Positions 44,106-55,086 of a stretch of 64,000 bases of DNA are shown piece by piece. The first letter of the stretch is position 1; every line of letters starts with the position of its first letter. The stretch spans positions 7,495,001 to 7,559,000 of the forward strand of contig CM057480.1 in NCBI GenBank assembly GCA_030035585.1. The letters run 5' to 3'. This DNA is from Dugong dugon. Taxonomy: Eukaryota; Chordata; Mammalia; Sirenia; Dugongidae. A program made the translations under genes and the position numbers. The notes beneath the pieces are model-generated. The model searched no databases. It had not been told where the DNA came from and saw only the letters and a program-made list of their open reading frames with translations.

Positions 44106-44814
44106 TTTTGGTTGTGTTGCGGGGGAAAAGTGAGTGTTGAGTGGAACAAACATGTACATTTTTATTGCACTAATTGACGTACTCCATGAAGAGCTGCAGG
44201 ACTGTGGATGATGATCATTTTGGGGAGTGGTAGTAAGACTGAGTCAGTTTGGGGTGGGGTGCGGTTTGGTGTATGGCAAAGGTGTAAGCTCTGTCACTTC
44301 TGCTCTACTCTTGAGAACAAAGGCATCATAATGCTCCTAGCAAACCTGTTGTTACATTTAACCCTTCTGTGTTTAGAGGCAGTGGGCTGGCTGCTTGTTC
44401 TACACCTACCAAATCCACTCAACCAGGAAAACAAACTGAGAAGGAACGTTCTGAGAAATATGTGGGCAGGAAGCTGTATAAAGTAGACACATTGGCTTTT
44501 GTATGCTGACTAGGTTTGGCGTGTTCTAGAATGTAGGTCCTCTGATTTGAGTCTGTTATCAATGGTTCCGTGTTTGTGTTTTAGCCCTTTTTTGAAAGAA
44601 TTCAGTGTTGATGAGAATAAACAAATACTTCTTGTGCATTAATTATAGGTCTCTTGGAGACAGTGCTGGATCCACGGTAGGGGAATATTGATCGTGTAGT
44701 TCATCACCAGAGACTTTGAGGTGAGGATTTGGGGTGGGGGTAGGTGGGGCTTAGAACAACTCCAGGAGACTGCAGAGCACGGCGAGGTTTGTTCATTGTA
44801 GTACTGTTTGTTTT
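44106..44814. other. Unique non-coding DNA
   Basis: No gene or recognised repeat. The frame at 44208-44486 lacks a motif. Confidence 0.4.
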
Positions 44815-44940
44815 CCCTTACCGTTCAACAGCTACTTATTGAGCACTTGCTGTGTTCCAAGCATTGTGTGAGATGTAGCTGGAATACAGTAGAAAATACA
44901 GCAGACAAATCCCTGAGCACAGGGAGCTTGTATGCTAGTG
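44815..44940 (+). repeat. Ancient mammalian repeat fragment, unclassified
   Basis: 'cttattgagcacttgctgtg', 'gagatgtagctggaatacag' and 'cctgagcacagggagcttgt' match the 5' part of the repeat at 18370. Confidence 0.5.
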
Positions 44941-44942
44941 CA

Positions 44943-45165
44943 GTGCTGTCTGATAGAACCATCTGCAATGAGGGAAGTTACCTATAGCTGTGCTGTCCAA
45001 TACGGTAGCCAGTGGCTTTGTGTGGCTGTTGACAACTTGAACGGTGACTAGAGTGACTGATGACCTGAATTTTTAATTTTATTTAATTTTAATAAATTTA
45101 GATTTAAATAGCCACATGTGTGACTGGTTATTGTATTGAACCTGTGTATAGTGGGTCAAATGAAT
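44943..45165. mobile_element. MER-type DNA transposon relic
   Basis: 'gtgctgtctgatagaacc', 'gctgtgctgtccaatacggt' and 'taaatagccacatgtgtgac' are blocks of a well-known mammalian hAT-type MITE; the subfamily is not assigned. Confidence 0.7.
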
Positions 45166-45278
45166 CCTAATAATCTTCCAATTTGGACTGCCTCATTCTA
45201 AGAAACTAGAAAAATTTGATACTAAAGGCCAGAGTCCCAGGTTCAAATAATCCCACATATTGGGAAATCAGTTCCATC

Positions 45279-45507
45279 CAGGGCTTCAAACCAGTTTGTT
45301 CCGGTTCAAACCCCTGCTTAGGGTAGAAATGCAGATTCTGCAAGTTCCTTGCAGAGAACTTGCATTTCTACCCTGGCTATACTGAATCAGAATCTACATT
45401 TTTAACATGATCCACAGGTGATTCTTATGTATAACTTCCTGGGAACTTGTTAGAAATGCAAATTCTTAGCAGGGATTTGAACTGGAATGAACTGGTTCGA
45501 AGCCCGG
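45279..45507. mobile_element. hAT-like MITE with ~40-bp terminal inverted repeats
   Basis: Left end 'cagggcttcaaaccagtttg' and reversed right end 'ccgggcttcgaaccagttca' remain matched through 'ttcaaacccctgctta' / 'ttcaaatccctgctaa'. The flanks 'gttccatc' and 'attctatc' are an 8-bp duplication with two changes, as expected for hAT. The interior carries MER5-like blocks ('gaatcagaatctacattttt', 'tgatccacaggtgattctta') and a small inverted pair around 'agaaatgcaga'/'tgcatttct'. Confidence 0.82.
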
Positions 45508-45515
45508 ATTCTATC

Positions 45516-45850
45516 TAGGATATGTTTTTGCTGTGGTGGTTCCCAAAGTGGGTTCTGTGGAAAACTAGGGCTATGAGATATGCTGGCAAAAAGAATGCTG
45601 TGGGTTAGTAAGTTTGGGAAACCCTGTTCTGCTGCCGTATCCTTGTGCAGCTCCACAATACATGTGGCATATCACAGGTTCCAAATAGTCGCTCAGTGGA
45701 GGGACTGATGTTTGGCTCTACTTAATACTGGGTTTCTCAGAACCCAGCTGACTACAGCATCCTTTTATTCACTGATGCCTATGAACACACAGGGTGCTTT
45801 GGGAAATGCTATTCTAGGGAGACAGCTGAACTTGATTTAAGGCTGGTTTA
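45516..45850. other. Unique non-coding DNA
   Basis: No element recognised with confidence. Confidence 0.35.
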
Positions 45851-45860
45851 AATGCAACAA

Positions 45861-46040
45861 GGAGCCTTGGTTGTGCAGTGGTTAAAGCGCTCTGCTGCGA
45901 ACCAAAAGGTCACTGGTTCTAACCCACCAGCTGCTCTGTGGGAGAAAGATGCGGCAGTCTGCTTCTGTAAAGATTTACAACCTTGGAAACTCAGTGGGGT
46001 CACTATGAGTCTGAATCGACTCGACGGCAGTGGGTTTTTT
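45861..46040 (+). mobile_element. AfroSINE, type A, full length
   Basis: 'ggagccttggttgtgcagtg', 'gggagaaagatgcggcagtc' and 'ctatgagtctgaatcgactc'. It is flanked by ttaaatg[c/t]aa. Confidence 0.94.
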
Positions 46041-46332
46041 GTTAAATGTAAAGGGGGAAACTGTTATAATTCTCTGATTAGTTTTTGGTTTCCAGGAATA
46101 TGGGAATCCTGCTGTTTTCCTAGATTTTGGCAGGTAGAGATGTGACAGAATCAGGGGCACGGAATTGCACATTGCACGTTTGGGTACTAAACAAATGCTT
46201 CTTATCAATAACAACTAAAATCGTTGTTTCAGAGAATTTTAGGTATACATATTATTCTGTATTCACCTCATCTGATCAACTTTTCTAAGTTTTTCTAAGC
46301 TGGCCTGTGGTTTAAGGTAGCCTGAATTAATA

Positions 46333-46554
46333 CTAGGTGCACTGGTGGCACAGTGGTTAAAGCACTCAGCTGCTAACTGAAAGGTTAGGGGTTCAAACCC
46401 ACCAGCCACTCCGCAGGAGAGAGATGTGGCAGTCTGCTTCTGTAAAGATTTACAGCCTTGGAAACCCTGTGGGGCAGTTCTGCTCCATCCTGTAGGGTTG
46501 CTATGAGTCGGAATCGACTTATGGGCAGTGGATTTGATGTTTTTTTTTTTGTTT
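46333..46554 (+). mobile_element. AfroSINE, type A, full length
   Basis: 'gcactggtggcacagtgg', 'gagagatgtggcagtctgct' and 'gctatgagtcggaatcgact'. The 10-bp target-site duplication tgaattaata lies at 46323-46332 and 46555-46564. Confidence 0.96.
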
Positions 46555-46767
46555 TGAATTAATATGTGAACAGAGAAGTTAAATGGTTTGACTTGCTCAT
46601 CCTTTTATTTGGGTTTTTAAGATTAGTGCTCAGGAGACCATTACCATTTTCTGACTCAGTTCACAGGACGTATAGGGATTCCATGGTTGTTGGTAAGGTC
46701 CCCAGATGTACTTGGTGTGAATTAAAACACAGAGCTTAGACTACAGCAACGCGATATAGTATTTTGG

Positions 46768-46975
46768 GAGTCCCTGGGAGGCGCAAATTTCTCGACTGCT
46801 AGCCGAAAGGTTGGCAGTTCGAACCCATCCAAAGGCATCTTGAAAGACAGCCTTGTCTACCTGCTTCTGAAAGGTCACAGCCATGTAAACCCTATGGAGC
46901 AGTCCTACTCGGCACACATGGGGTCGCCATGAGTCAGCATGGACTCAGTGGCAACTGACAGCAACAAAAACAACA
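46768..46975 (+). mobile_element. AfroSINE, type B
   Basis: 'gggagtccctgggaggcgca', 'aggttggcagttcgaaccca' and 'gccatgagtcagcatggact'; the tail ends 'caactgacagcaacaa'. Confidence 0.94.
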
Positions 46976-47077
46976 TACAGTGTTTAGAAATTCTAGTTAA
47001 ATTGAATTATACATCAGTCTCACTCATAATATTATATGTGTGTATATATGTGCATGTGTATGCATCACCAAAACCAA

Positions 47078-47288
47078 AAAAAGCAAACCCACTGCTGTCG
47101 AGTCGATTCCAACTCATAGTGGCCCTATAGGACATAGTAGAACTGCCCTGCCCCCACAGGCTTTCTAAGGCTATACTCTTTATGGAAGCAGACTGCCACA
47201 TCTTTCTCCCCAGGAGCATCTGGTGGTTCAAACTGCTGACCTTTTGGTTCGCAGCCAAGGGCTTTAGCTATTGCGCCACCGGAGCTCC
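47078..47288 (-). mobile_element. AfroSINE, type A, full length
   Basis: 'ctgctgtcgagtcgattcca', 'gaagcagactgccacatctt' and 'gcgccaccggagctcc'. An internal C-rich slip ('ctgcccccac') is present. Confidence 0.95.
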
Positions 47289-47877
47289 TTTGTATGTAAG
47301 TGCACAGATACACAAATAATAAGGTAACCAAGTTTGTTAATGACTTACTTGAACACGAGCGCGCGCGCTAGACCAGCTCCATGGTTATTCATATAGTAAT
47401 GGCACCCGTTCTCTCCTTATGAAATACTTTCTTGAGTAGCAGAGAAGAAAAGGGAGTGAGAAACCATGGGAGTGGATCCCGCCTCATCCATCACGCTTGC
47501 AAACACCATCCGTCATGCCCTTTGCGTTGGGAAAAGGTTTAGAACTGCCGAGTAGTGTTATCTTCCAAGGTCCCTTTCAGAGCTGGAATTCTGTCATTCC
47601 ATGACAGCTTTATTAAGAGGTATCATTATAGTAAAACAGTGTTTCATGGGCTAACTTAAACTCTAACATCAAAGGAGAGACATGCCCACAACACTTAAAG
47701 GCTTCAGTGAAGAAAATGTATGTGATGTAAGAGGCCAGAGCTTCTTGGATTCCTTAAGCGTTCCATTTCATTCTCAGAGTTTAGAAAAACCTTGATTTTG
47801 CAATTTGGAACTTCTCAATAACCAAGTCTTCCTCAGATTTACATTTTTAATCAATGCTTGTTTATCATGGAGCGTAG
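47289..47877. other. Unique non-coding DNA
   Basis: No gene. It contains the (GC)5 tract at 47359-47368. Confidence 0.4.
47358..47369. repeat. Alternating GC palindrome
   Basis: 'agcgcgcgcgct' is a perfect 12-bp palindrome of alternating G and C, unusual for CpG-depleted mammalian DNA. Confidence 0.95.
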
Positions 47878-47886
47878 GGGGAAATT

Positions 47887-48103
47887 AGGTCAGCCCTGGT
47901 GGTGCAGTAGTTTAAGTGCTCAGCTCCTAACTGAAGCGTCAGCGGTTCAAACCTACCAGCCACTCCTCAGGAGAAAGATGTGGCAGTCTGCTTCCGTACA
48001 GATTACAGCCTTGGAAACCCTACGGGGCAGTTCTACTGTGTGCTATAGCATCTCATGAGTCGGAATCGACTCAAAGGCAACTGGCTTGTTTTGTTTTTTA
48101 AAT
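47887..48103 (+). mobile_element. AfroSINE, type A, full length
   Basis: 'cagccctggtggtgcagtag', 'gagaaagatgtggcagtctg' and 'catgagtcggaatcgactca'. The 9-bp duplication ggggaaatt is at 47878-47886 and 48104-48112. Confidence 0.95.
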
Positions 48104-48336
48104 GGGGAAATTCCCCAGTAGGACCTGACCTTCCAGCACCTGTCCTGTACTGATATGTTCAGAGTACCGTTTATAAGCAAGGCCTGCCAACTAAAATCAG
48201 CTGTTTCTGTAATGTAGCTATATTTACAAAAAGAGAATGACTAATATTTACATATGGCTTGCTTGAGGCCGCTTTGCTTCTCAAACAAGGCATTGGGGAA
48301 TGATGGAAGTATTTCCCCAAGCCTAATGGTGTTTGT

Positions 48337-48495
48337 GGACCCCTGGTGGCACAGTGGTTAAGAGCTCAGGCTGCTCACCAAAAAGTTGGTGGTTCAAATC
48401 CACCAGCCGCTCCTTCGAAACCCTATGGGGCAGTTCCACTCTGTCCTGTAGGATCACTATGAGTCGGAATCGACTTGAGGACACACCACAACAAT
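48337..48495 (+). mobile_element. AfroSINE, type A, short form
   Basis: 'acccctggtggcacagtgg', 'cgctccttcgaaaccctatg' and 'ctatgagtcggaatcgactt'; the tail is 'caccacaacaat'. Confidence 0.95.
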
Positions 48496-48591
48496 GTGTT
48501 CGCCATTCCCAAGAGGGTATATGGAGATTTCACCATAAAGCCTGCAATCACTGACCTGAAAAAGATGATTAAAAGGCTTAGAATGTGTTAT

Positions 48592-49290
48592 GGATTGAAT
48601 CATGTGCCCCCAAAAATATATGTTGTAAATCCTAACCTCTGTGGTTGTCTTTGTTATGTTAATGAGGCAGGATTGTTGTTAGGTGCTGTCAATTCAGTTG
48701 CAATTCATAGCGGCCTTATGTATAACAGAAAGAAACACTGCCCAGTCCTGCACCATCCTCACAATTGTTATTATGCTTGAGCCCATTGTTGTGCTATTCA
48801 TAACGTTTTCACTGGTCGTTTTTCTTTCAGAAGTAGACCACCAAGTCCTTCTTCCTAGTCTGTCTTAGTCTGGAAGCTCCACTGAAACCTGTCCACCATG
48901 GGTGACCCTGCTGGTGTTTGAAATACTGGTGGTATAGCTTCCAGCATCACAGCAACATGCAAGCCACACAGGATGATAGACCGGCAGATGTGCGGAGGAG
49001 GCTGGATTGGCGTAGGGTATATATTGAGCCAGTCTCTTTTGAGATATGAAGGAGATTAAACAAGCAAGCAGAGGAGAGATGGGGTAGGAGAGATGCCAAG
49101 ACACACAGAGATCTCCAAGTAACCAGAAGCTGAAGAGACAAGGACCTTCCTCCAGAGCTGACAGAAAGCCTTCCCCTAGAGTCGGCACTCTGAATTCAGA
49201 CTTCTAGCCTCCTAAACTGTGGAGAACAAATTTATTTTGTTAAAGCCACCTACTTGTGGTATTTCTGTTACAGCAGCACTAGACAGCTTA
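48592..49290 (+). mobile_element. MaLR-like LTR, split by the composite repeat
   Basis: It begins 'tgttatggattgaatcatgt' with 'tgttatgttaatgaggcagg', and resumes at about 49009 with 'gagccagtctcttttgagat', 'agcctcctaaactgtggaga' and 'tctgttacagcagcactaga'. The break holds the composite repeat 48675-48997, and gaggc[a/t]ggatt is duplicated at 48664-48674 and 48998-49008. Confidence 0.85.
48675..48997 (-). mobile_element. RTE-tailed composite repeat, copy 2
   Basis: 'gttgttaggtgctgtcaatt' and 'aaacactgcccagtcctgca' form the RTE tail. 'cagaagtagaccaccaagtc' resembles the type B SINE core, and 'gaaacctgtccaccatgggt' with 'atagcttccagcatcacagc' is the private part. With the target-site duplication of the host LTR, both ends of the element are defined: about 323 bp. 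Confidence 0.82.
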
Positions 49291-49334
49291 CACAATGCCT
49301 TATCTGTTGCAACAGTAGCTTCGAGATATCTGCC

Positions 49335-49745
49335 AAATCCTGCCTACTGCCTGGTTTTGTAAATAAAGTTTTATTGGAACACAGCCATGTCCATTCTTTC
49401 ACTAGCTATTTAGGAGTTCCTGGGTGGCGCACCTGGTTAATCCACTCACTGCTAACTGAAAGATTGGAGGTTTGAGTCCACACAGAGGTGCCTCAGATGA
49501 TCTACTTCTGAAAAGTCAGCCATTGAAGAATCCCCTGTGGAGCAGTTCTACTCTGACACATAAATGTGATTGGAATTGACAGGATGGCAACTGGTTTGGT
49601 GTTTTTTTGTTTGTTTGTTTTTACATGTAGCTGCTTTCCTGTTACATTTGCAGAGTTGAGTAGTTGTGACAGAGACTGTTTGGCTCACAGAACCTAAAAT
49701 ATTTACTGTCTGTTCCTTTACAGAAGAAGTCTGTGAACTCTAGTT
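49335..49745. mobile_element. hAT-Charlie-type MITE, split by SINE
   Basis: 'tttgtaaataaagttttatt', 'ggaacacagccatgtccatt', then after the SINE 'gcagagttgagtagttgtga' and 'cctaaaatatttactgtctg'. Same family as 37245-37482. Confidence 0.88.
49411..49622 (+). mobile_element. AfroSINE, type B
   Basis: 'ggagttcctgggtggcgcac', 'tttgagtccacacagaggtg' and 'gattggaattgacaggatgg', followed by a (gttt)n-like run. Confidence 0.92.
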
Positions 49746-51223
49746 CTTGGCCTCAAGTCTATATGCCCTGAGTGCCTTTATGGTTCCCCCTTAGGCAGAG
49801 GATGGAAGCAGAATGGCCATATGGCCATATGTGAGTACCGTGTGGGCCTTGCATTTAATATGGAACCTGCTGGGGTGTCCCAAAAGGCTGTGCCGTGGTG
49901 ATGGGAAGAATCAAAGTAACAGCTCAGGCAGACCTGGAATTAATGTGCCCTGATTAAGGAGAACATTTTATTGTAGAGCATGCTTGAGAGGAAAGCTTAC
50001 TGGGTTATATAATGATTTAAATAAAGGGAGTGTGGTCCCTTTAATTCATGAAGTGGTTTATTAGGAAGGTAATTTAAGCGTGCTATAAATGTTTGTAAGG
50101 CTTGGGAGATTTATGGATTCCGTTGAAGGAAGTGATGGCTGCTTGTTACATTTTGTAACGGAAGCCTGAGCAGTATTTCAACACCACTTTTGATTCATAA
50201 TGCATTCTATTTGCCAAGTAAAACGGCACACAATCCCTGGATTCCTTGCTTCTGAATTCTGCACGTTATCCCTTCCTCAGGCTGTGTCCCTGTGTTTAGC
50301 GGCTGGCAGGCAAGGATGCGAAGCACCTGTCTTCCCAGTCCCCAGGACAGCCTGCCTCGGGTGCCCTTAATGACTTCAGCATCTCAGTGTCTTCAACGCC
50401 TCAGATTTTTAAACGAAACGGGTGGTAGGTGGTTGGTTTCAAAGCTGCTCCTTAGAGTGGGGGCGACTCAACTAGGTGGATGAGGTTCACAAACGGCAGA
50501 AGAGCATTTGTTTCCCCTGGGACATGGGGAGTGGCTCTGGAAAGAAAAGCTGACGTGGATGAGGAGGGTTTTTCAGTCACAGGACGCTGGTTTGATGCGA
50601 GAGGAGGAAGGGGAAATTGCTGCGGCACCAGAGTGCCTCTGCTGAATCGGGGGCCCACTGTAGGAATGTTCATTTGTTTTTTTTTTTGTTTTTTTTTGCT
50701 AATGAAATAATTTGCTAAGAGAAGGCAATTTATCCAGGAGAAGGACCCCCCCCCCCTTTTTTTTTAACCTTGAGCTGCATCAACGATAGCTTTCATTAGC
50801 CACAAGAATCATGGAGTTAACGGAATCTTTTATCTGCCATTATTCTACTTCTCTTTCCCAGGACTAATCTCCAGGTGCCTTACAAAACAGCCTCACAAAA
50901 CACCACGCGGAAGACCAGAAACCAAATCAAGTAGCTATTCTGGTTGAATACCAGTAGGTTGCTTTTGGTGAAGAGCTCTCATTTAGAAGCTCTAGGTCTT
51001 GGTGATGAAATGATTTGTTACCTTTGCAGTTCCAGCAAAAAGGAGATGGCTTATAGGAATGTAGCTTTGAGAGACCACCTGAGGGCCAAGGCCAGCTCTC
51101 TGCCACGTGACGTAAGCCTACAAGTTACTTAGTTTTTTCATTAACCTCTAGGTAAGTTTCCCCGCAGCTCAATCTGTAGAAAGGAGAAGGAATTAACATA
51201 GTCATTAAGAATCCTGATGAATG
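49746..51223. other. Unique non-coding DNA
   Basis: About 1.5 kb without recognised repeats apart from T runs (50677-50697) and a C-run followed by a T-run at 50746-50765. The frames at 50292-50710 on both strands have no motif or splice context that I can support. Confidence 0.4.
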
Positions 51224-51236
51224 CTCGCCATGTTTT
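51224..51236. repeat. Target-site duplication of the large L1 (left)
   Basis: 'ctcgccatgtttt', identical to 58210-58222. Confidence 0.96.
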
Positions 51237-51275
51237 GTTGTTTTTTTTTTTGTGTGTGAACTTTTTCATGGGTTT

Positions 51276-54200
51276 TTACAATAGAGGTCTCATACAATAT
51301 CTGTCCTTTTGTGATTGACTTATTTCACTCAGCATAATGTCCTCCAGTTTCATCCATGTTATGAGATGCTTCACAGATTCATTGTTGTTCTTTCTCGTTG
51401 CATAGTACTCCATTGTGTGTATGTACCATAGTTTGTTTATCCATTTATCTGTTGATGGGCATCTAGGTTGTTTCCATCGTTTTGCTATTGTGAACAATGC
51501 TGCCATGAACGTCGGTGTGCGTATGTCTATTTGAGTGACAACTCTTATTTCTCTAGGATATACTCCTTGGAGTAGGATTGCTGGATCGAATGGTATGTCT
51601 ATTTCTAGCTTTCTGAGGAAGCGCCATATCATTTTCCAAAATGGCTGTATCATTTTGCATTCCCACCAGCAGTGCATAAGAGTTCCGATCTCCCCGCAGC
51701 CCCTCCAACATTTGTTATTTCCAGTGTTTTTGATTCATGCCAGTAATACCGGGGTGAGATGGTATCTCATTGTGGTTTTAATTTGCATTTCTCAAATGGC
51801 TAGTGATCGCGAGCATTTCCTCATGTGTCTGTTGGCCATCTGCATGTCTTCTTTGAAGTGTTTGTTCATTTCCTTTGCCCATTTTTTAATAGGATTAGTT
51901 GTCTTTTTGTTGTAGAGGTGTTGGATTTTCTTGTAGATTATGGAGGTTAGACCTTTGACTTGTACTGTCCAAAAATTTTTTCCCAGTCTGTAGGTTCTCT
52001 ACTCTTTTGGTGAAGTCTTTTGAAGAGCATAGGTGTTTGATTTTTAGAAGATCCCAGTTATCTAGCTTATCTATTGGGTTTTGTGCATTGATGGTTATGG
52101 TTTGTATCCTGTTAATGCCATGTATTAAGGCCTGAAGTGTTGGTCCTATTTTTTCTTCTATGAACTTTATAGTTTTAGGCTTTATATTCAGGTCTTTGAT
52201 CCATTTTGAAGTAGTTTTTGTATATGGTGTGAGGTATGGGTCCTGTTTCATTTTTTTGCAGATGGATATCCAGTTTTGCCAGCACCATTTGTTAAAAAGA
52301 CTGTCTTTTCCCCATCTGATGGACTTTGGGCCCTTGTCGAAGATCAGGTGACCGTAGGTGGATGGATTTACATCTGGGTTCTCAATTCTGTTCCATTGGT
52401 CAATGTGTCTGTCGTTGTCCCAGTACCAGGCTGTTTTGACTACTGTAGCTGCATAGTAGGTTCTGAAGTCAGGTAGTGTGAGTCCTCCAACTTTATTCTT
52501 CTTCTTCAGTAGTGCTTTACTTATTCAGGGCTTCTTCCCTTTCCATAGGAAGTTAATGATTAGTTTTTCCATCTCTTTGAAGAATGTTGTTGGTATTTGG
52601 ATCGGGATTGCATTGTATTTGTACATTGCTTTGGGTAGAATTGACATTTTCACAATGTTGAGTCTGCCTATCCGTGAGCATGGTATGTTTTTCCATTTAT
52701 GTAGATCCCTTTGGGTTTATTGCAGTAGTGTTTTGTAGTTTTCTTTGTATAGGTCTTTTACATGTCTGGTCAGATTTATTCCTAAGTATTTTATCTTTTT
52801 AAGGGCTATTGAAAATGGTATTGTTTTCCTGATTTCCTTTTCATCATTCTCCTTATTGGTGTGTAGGAATCCAACTGATATTTGAATGTTTATCTTGTAT
52901 CCTGCTACTCTGCTGAATCTTTCTGTTCGTTCCAGTAGATTTCTCGTGGAGTCTTTAGGGTTTTCCGTGTATAGTATCATATCATCTGCAAACAGGGACA
53001 GTTTAACTTTTTCATTACCAATTTGGATGCCCTTTATTTCTTTTTCTTGCATGATTGCTCTAGCTAGAACTTCCAGCACAATGTTAAATAGGAGTGGTGA
53101 TAAAGGGCATCCTTGTCTTGTTCCTGTTTTCAAGGGGAATGTTTTCAGCCTCTCTCCATTAAGAATGATGTTGGCTGTTGGTTTTGCATAGATGTCCTTT
53201 ATTATGTTGAGAAATTTCCCTTCTATACCTATTTGATTGAGAGTTTTTATCAGGAATGGGTGTTGGACTTCGTCAAATGCCTCTTCTGCATCAGCTGAGA
53301 TGATCATGTGATTCTTTTCTTTCCTTATTTATGTGGTGGATTACGTTGATGGATTTTCTAATGTTCAACCATCCTTGCATACCTGGTATGAATCCTACTT
53401 GGTCGTGGTGTATTATTTTTTTGATATGATGCTGAATTCTATTGGCTAGAATTTTGTTGAGAATTTTTGCATCTATATTCATGAGAGATATTGGTCTGTA
53501 ATTTTCTTTTTTTGTGACGTCTTTGCCTGGTTTTGGTATCAGCCTTATGCTGGCTTCATAGAATGAATTTGGAAGTGTTGCTTCGTCTTCTGTGCTCTGA
53601 AATAGCTTGAGTAGTACTGGTAGAAGCTGTTCTGTAAATGTTTTGTAGAATTCTCCAGTGAAGCCATCTGGGCCAGGGGTTTTTTTGGTTGGGAGTTTTT
53701 TTTATTACCTTTTCAATCTCTTCCTTTGTTATGGGTCTGTTCAGATTTTCAACATCACTTTGCTGTAGTTTGGGTAGACCGTGTGTTTCTAGAAGTTTAT
53801 CCATTTCCTCTGGGTTTTCAGATATGTTGGAGTATAGTTTTTCATAAATTTCTGTTATAATCCTTTATATTTCAGTTGGGTCTGTTGTAGTGTCCCCCAT
53901 TTCATTTCTTATTTGGGTTATTTGTGTCCTCTCCTGGTTTTCTTTTGTCAGTCTGGCCAGTGGTTTGTTGATTTTGTTGATTCTTCCAAAGAACCCACTT
54001 TTGGTTTTGTTGATTCTTTCTATTGTTTTTCTGTTCTCTATTTCATTTATTTCTGCTCTGATCTTTACTATTTCCTTTCTTCCGGTGGTTGTGGGCTTTT
54101 TCTGCTGTTCTCTTTCTGTTTGTTTGAGTTCTGTAGTTAATGTTTTGATTTTGTCCCTTTCTTCTTTTTGGATATGTGCATCTATTGCTATAAATTGTCC

Positions 54201-55086
54201 TCTGAGGACTGCCTTTGCTGTGTCTCAAAGGTTTTGGTATGATGTGTTTTCATTCTCATTTGATTCTAGGAGTTTTTTGATTCCATCTCTGATTTCTTCT
54301 ATCACCCACTGATGTGTAAGCAGTGTATTATTCAGTTTCCATGTAGTTGATTTTTTTTCCTTGCTCTTTCTATTGTTAATTTCTACCTTGATGGCATTGT
54401 GGTCAGAGAAGATACATTGAATTATCTCAACGTTTTGGATCTTGTTGAGGATTGCTCTGTGGCCTAAGATGTGGTCTATTCTGGAGAACATTCCATGCGC
54501 ATTGGAAAAGAATGTGTACATTGCAGCAGTTGGATGGAGTGTTCTATATATGTCTATGAGGTCAAGTTGGCCGATTGTGCCCTTTAGGTCTTCTGGATCT
54601 TTGCTGAGTTTCTTCTTAGTTGTTCTGTCCTTTACTGAGAGTGGTGTGTTGAAGTCTCCTACTATTATTGTGGAACTGTCAATTTCTCTTTTCAGTGTTG
54701 TTAGAGTTTGTTTTATGTATTTTGGAGCCCTGTCATTGGGTGCGTAGATGTTTATTATGGTTATGTCTTCATGATGGATCATCCCCTTAATCATTATAGT
54801 ATCCTTCTTTGTCTTTTATGGTAGATTTCGTTTTACAGTCTGTTGTATCTGAGATTAGAATTGCCACTCCTGCTCTTTTTTGGTAGTTGTTAGCTTGATA
54901 TATTTTTTTCCAACCTTTGACTTTTAATAAATTCACATCTTTGTTTCTAAGGTGTGTCTCCTGTTGACAGCATATTGATGGATCCTGTTTTCTTATCCAT
55001 TCTGTCACTCTCCGTCTCTTTATGGGTGTATTGAGTCCGTTTATGTTCATTGTAATTATTGATAGATGTGGGTTTGTTGCTGTCAT
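51276..55086 (-). pseudogene. L1 ORF2 (endonuclease / reverse transcriptase), decayed
   Basis: The product in intact L1 nicks the target DNA and copies L1 RNA there. The start is the Met at 55086, followed by an N-I-N-G-L-N block like that of other mammalian L1s. Endonuclease motifs survive (QETHL, GDFN at about residue 47 of the second piece, RIDHILG, SDHNAIK). The RT piece 53307-52717 keeps D in motif [13 protein letters not shown] and FADD (52981-52992). The C-terminal part includes WWECK and ends at 51276. Span of 3.8 kb equals about 1,270 codons, normal for L1, but adjacent pieces lie in different frames (for example at ~54790, 54225 and 53300), so no full protein can be made. Confidence 0.95.

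Noticed and set aside
54442-54747. Plus-strand frames across 51.5-56.6 kb
   Set aside because: They are the reverse strand of L1 ORF1 and ORF2.
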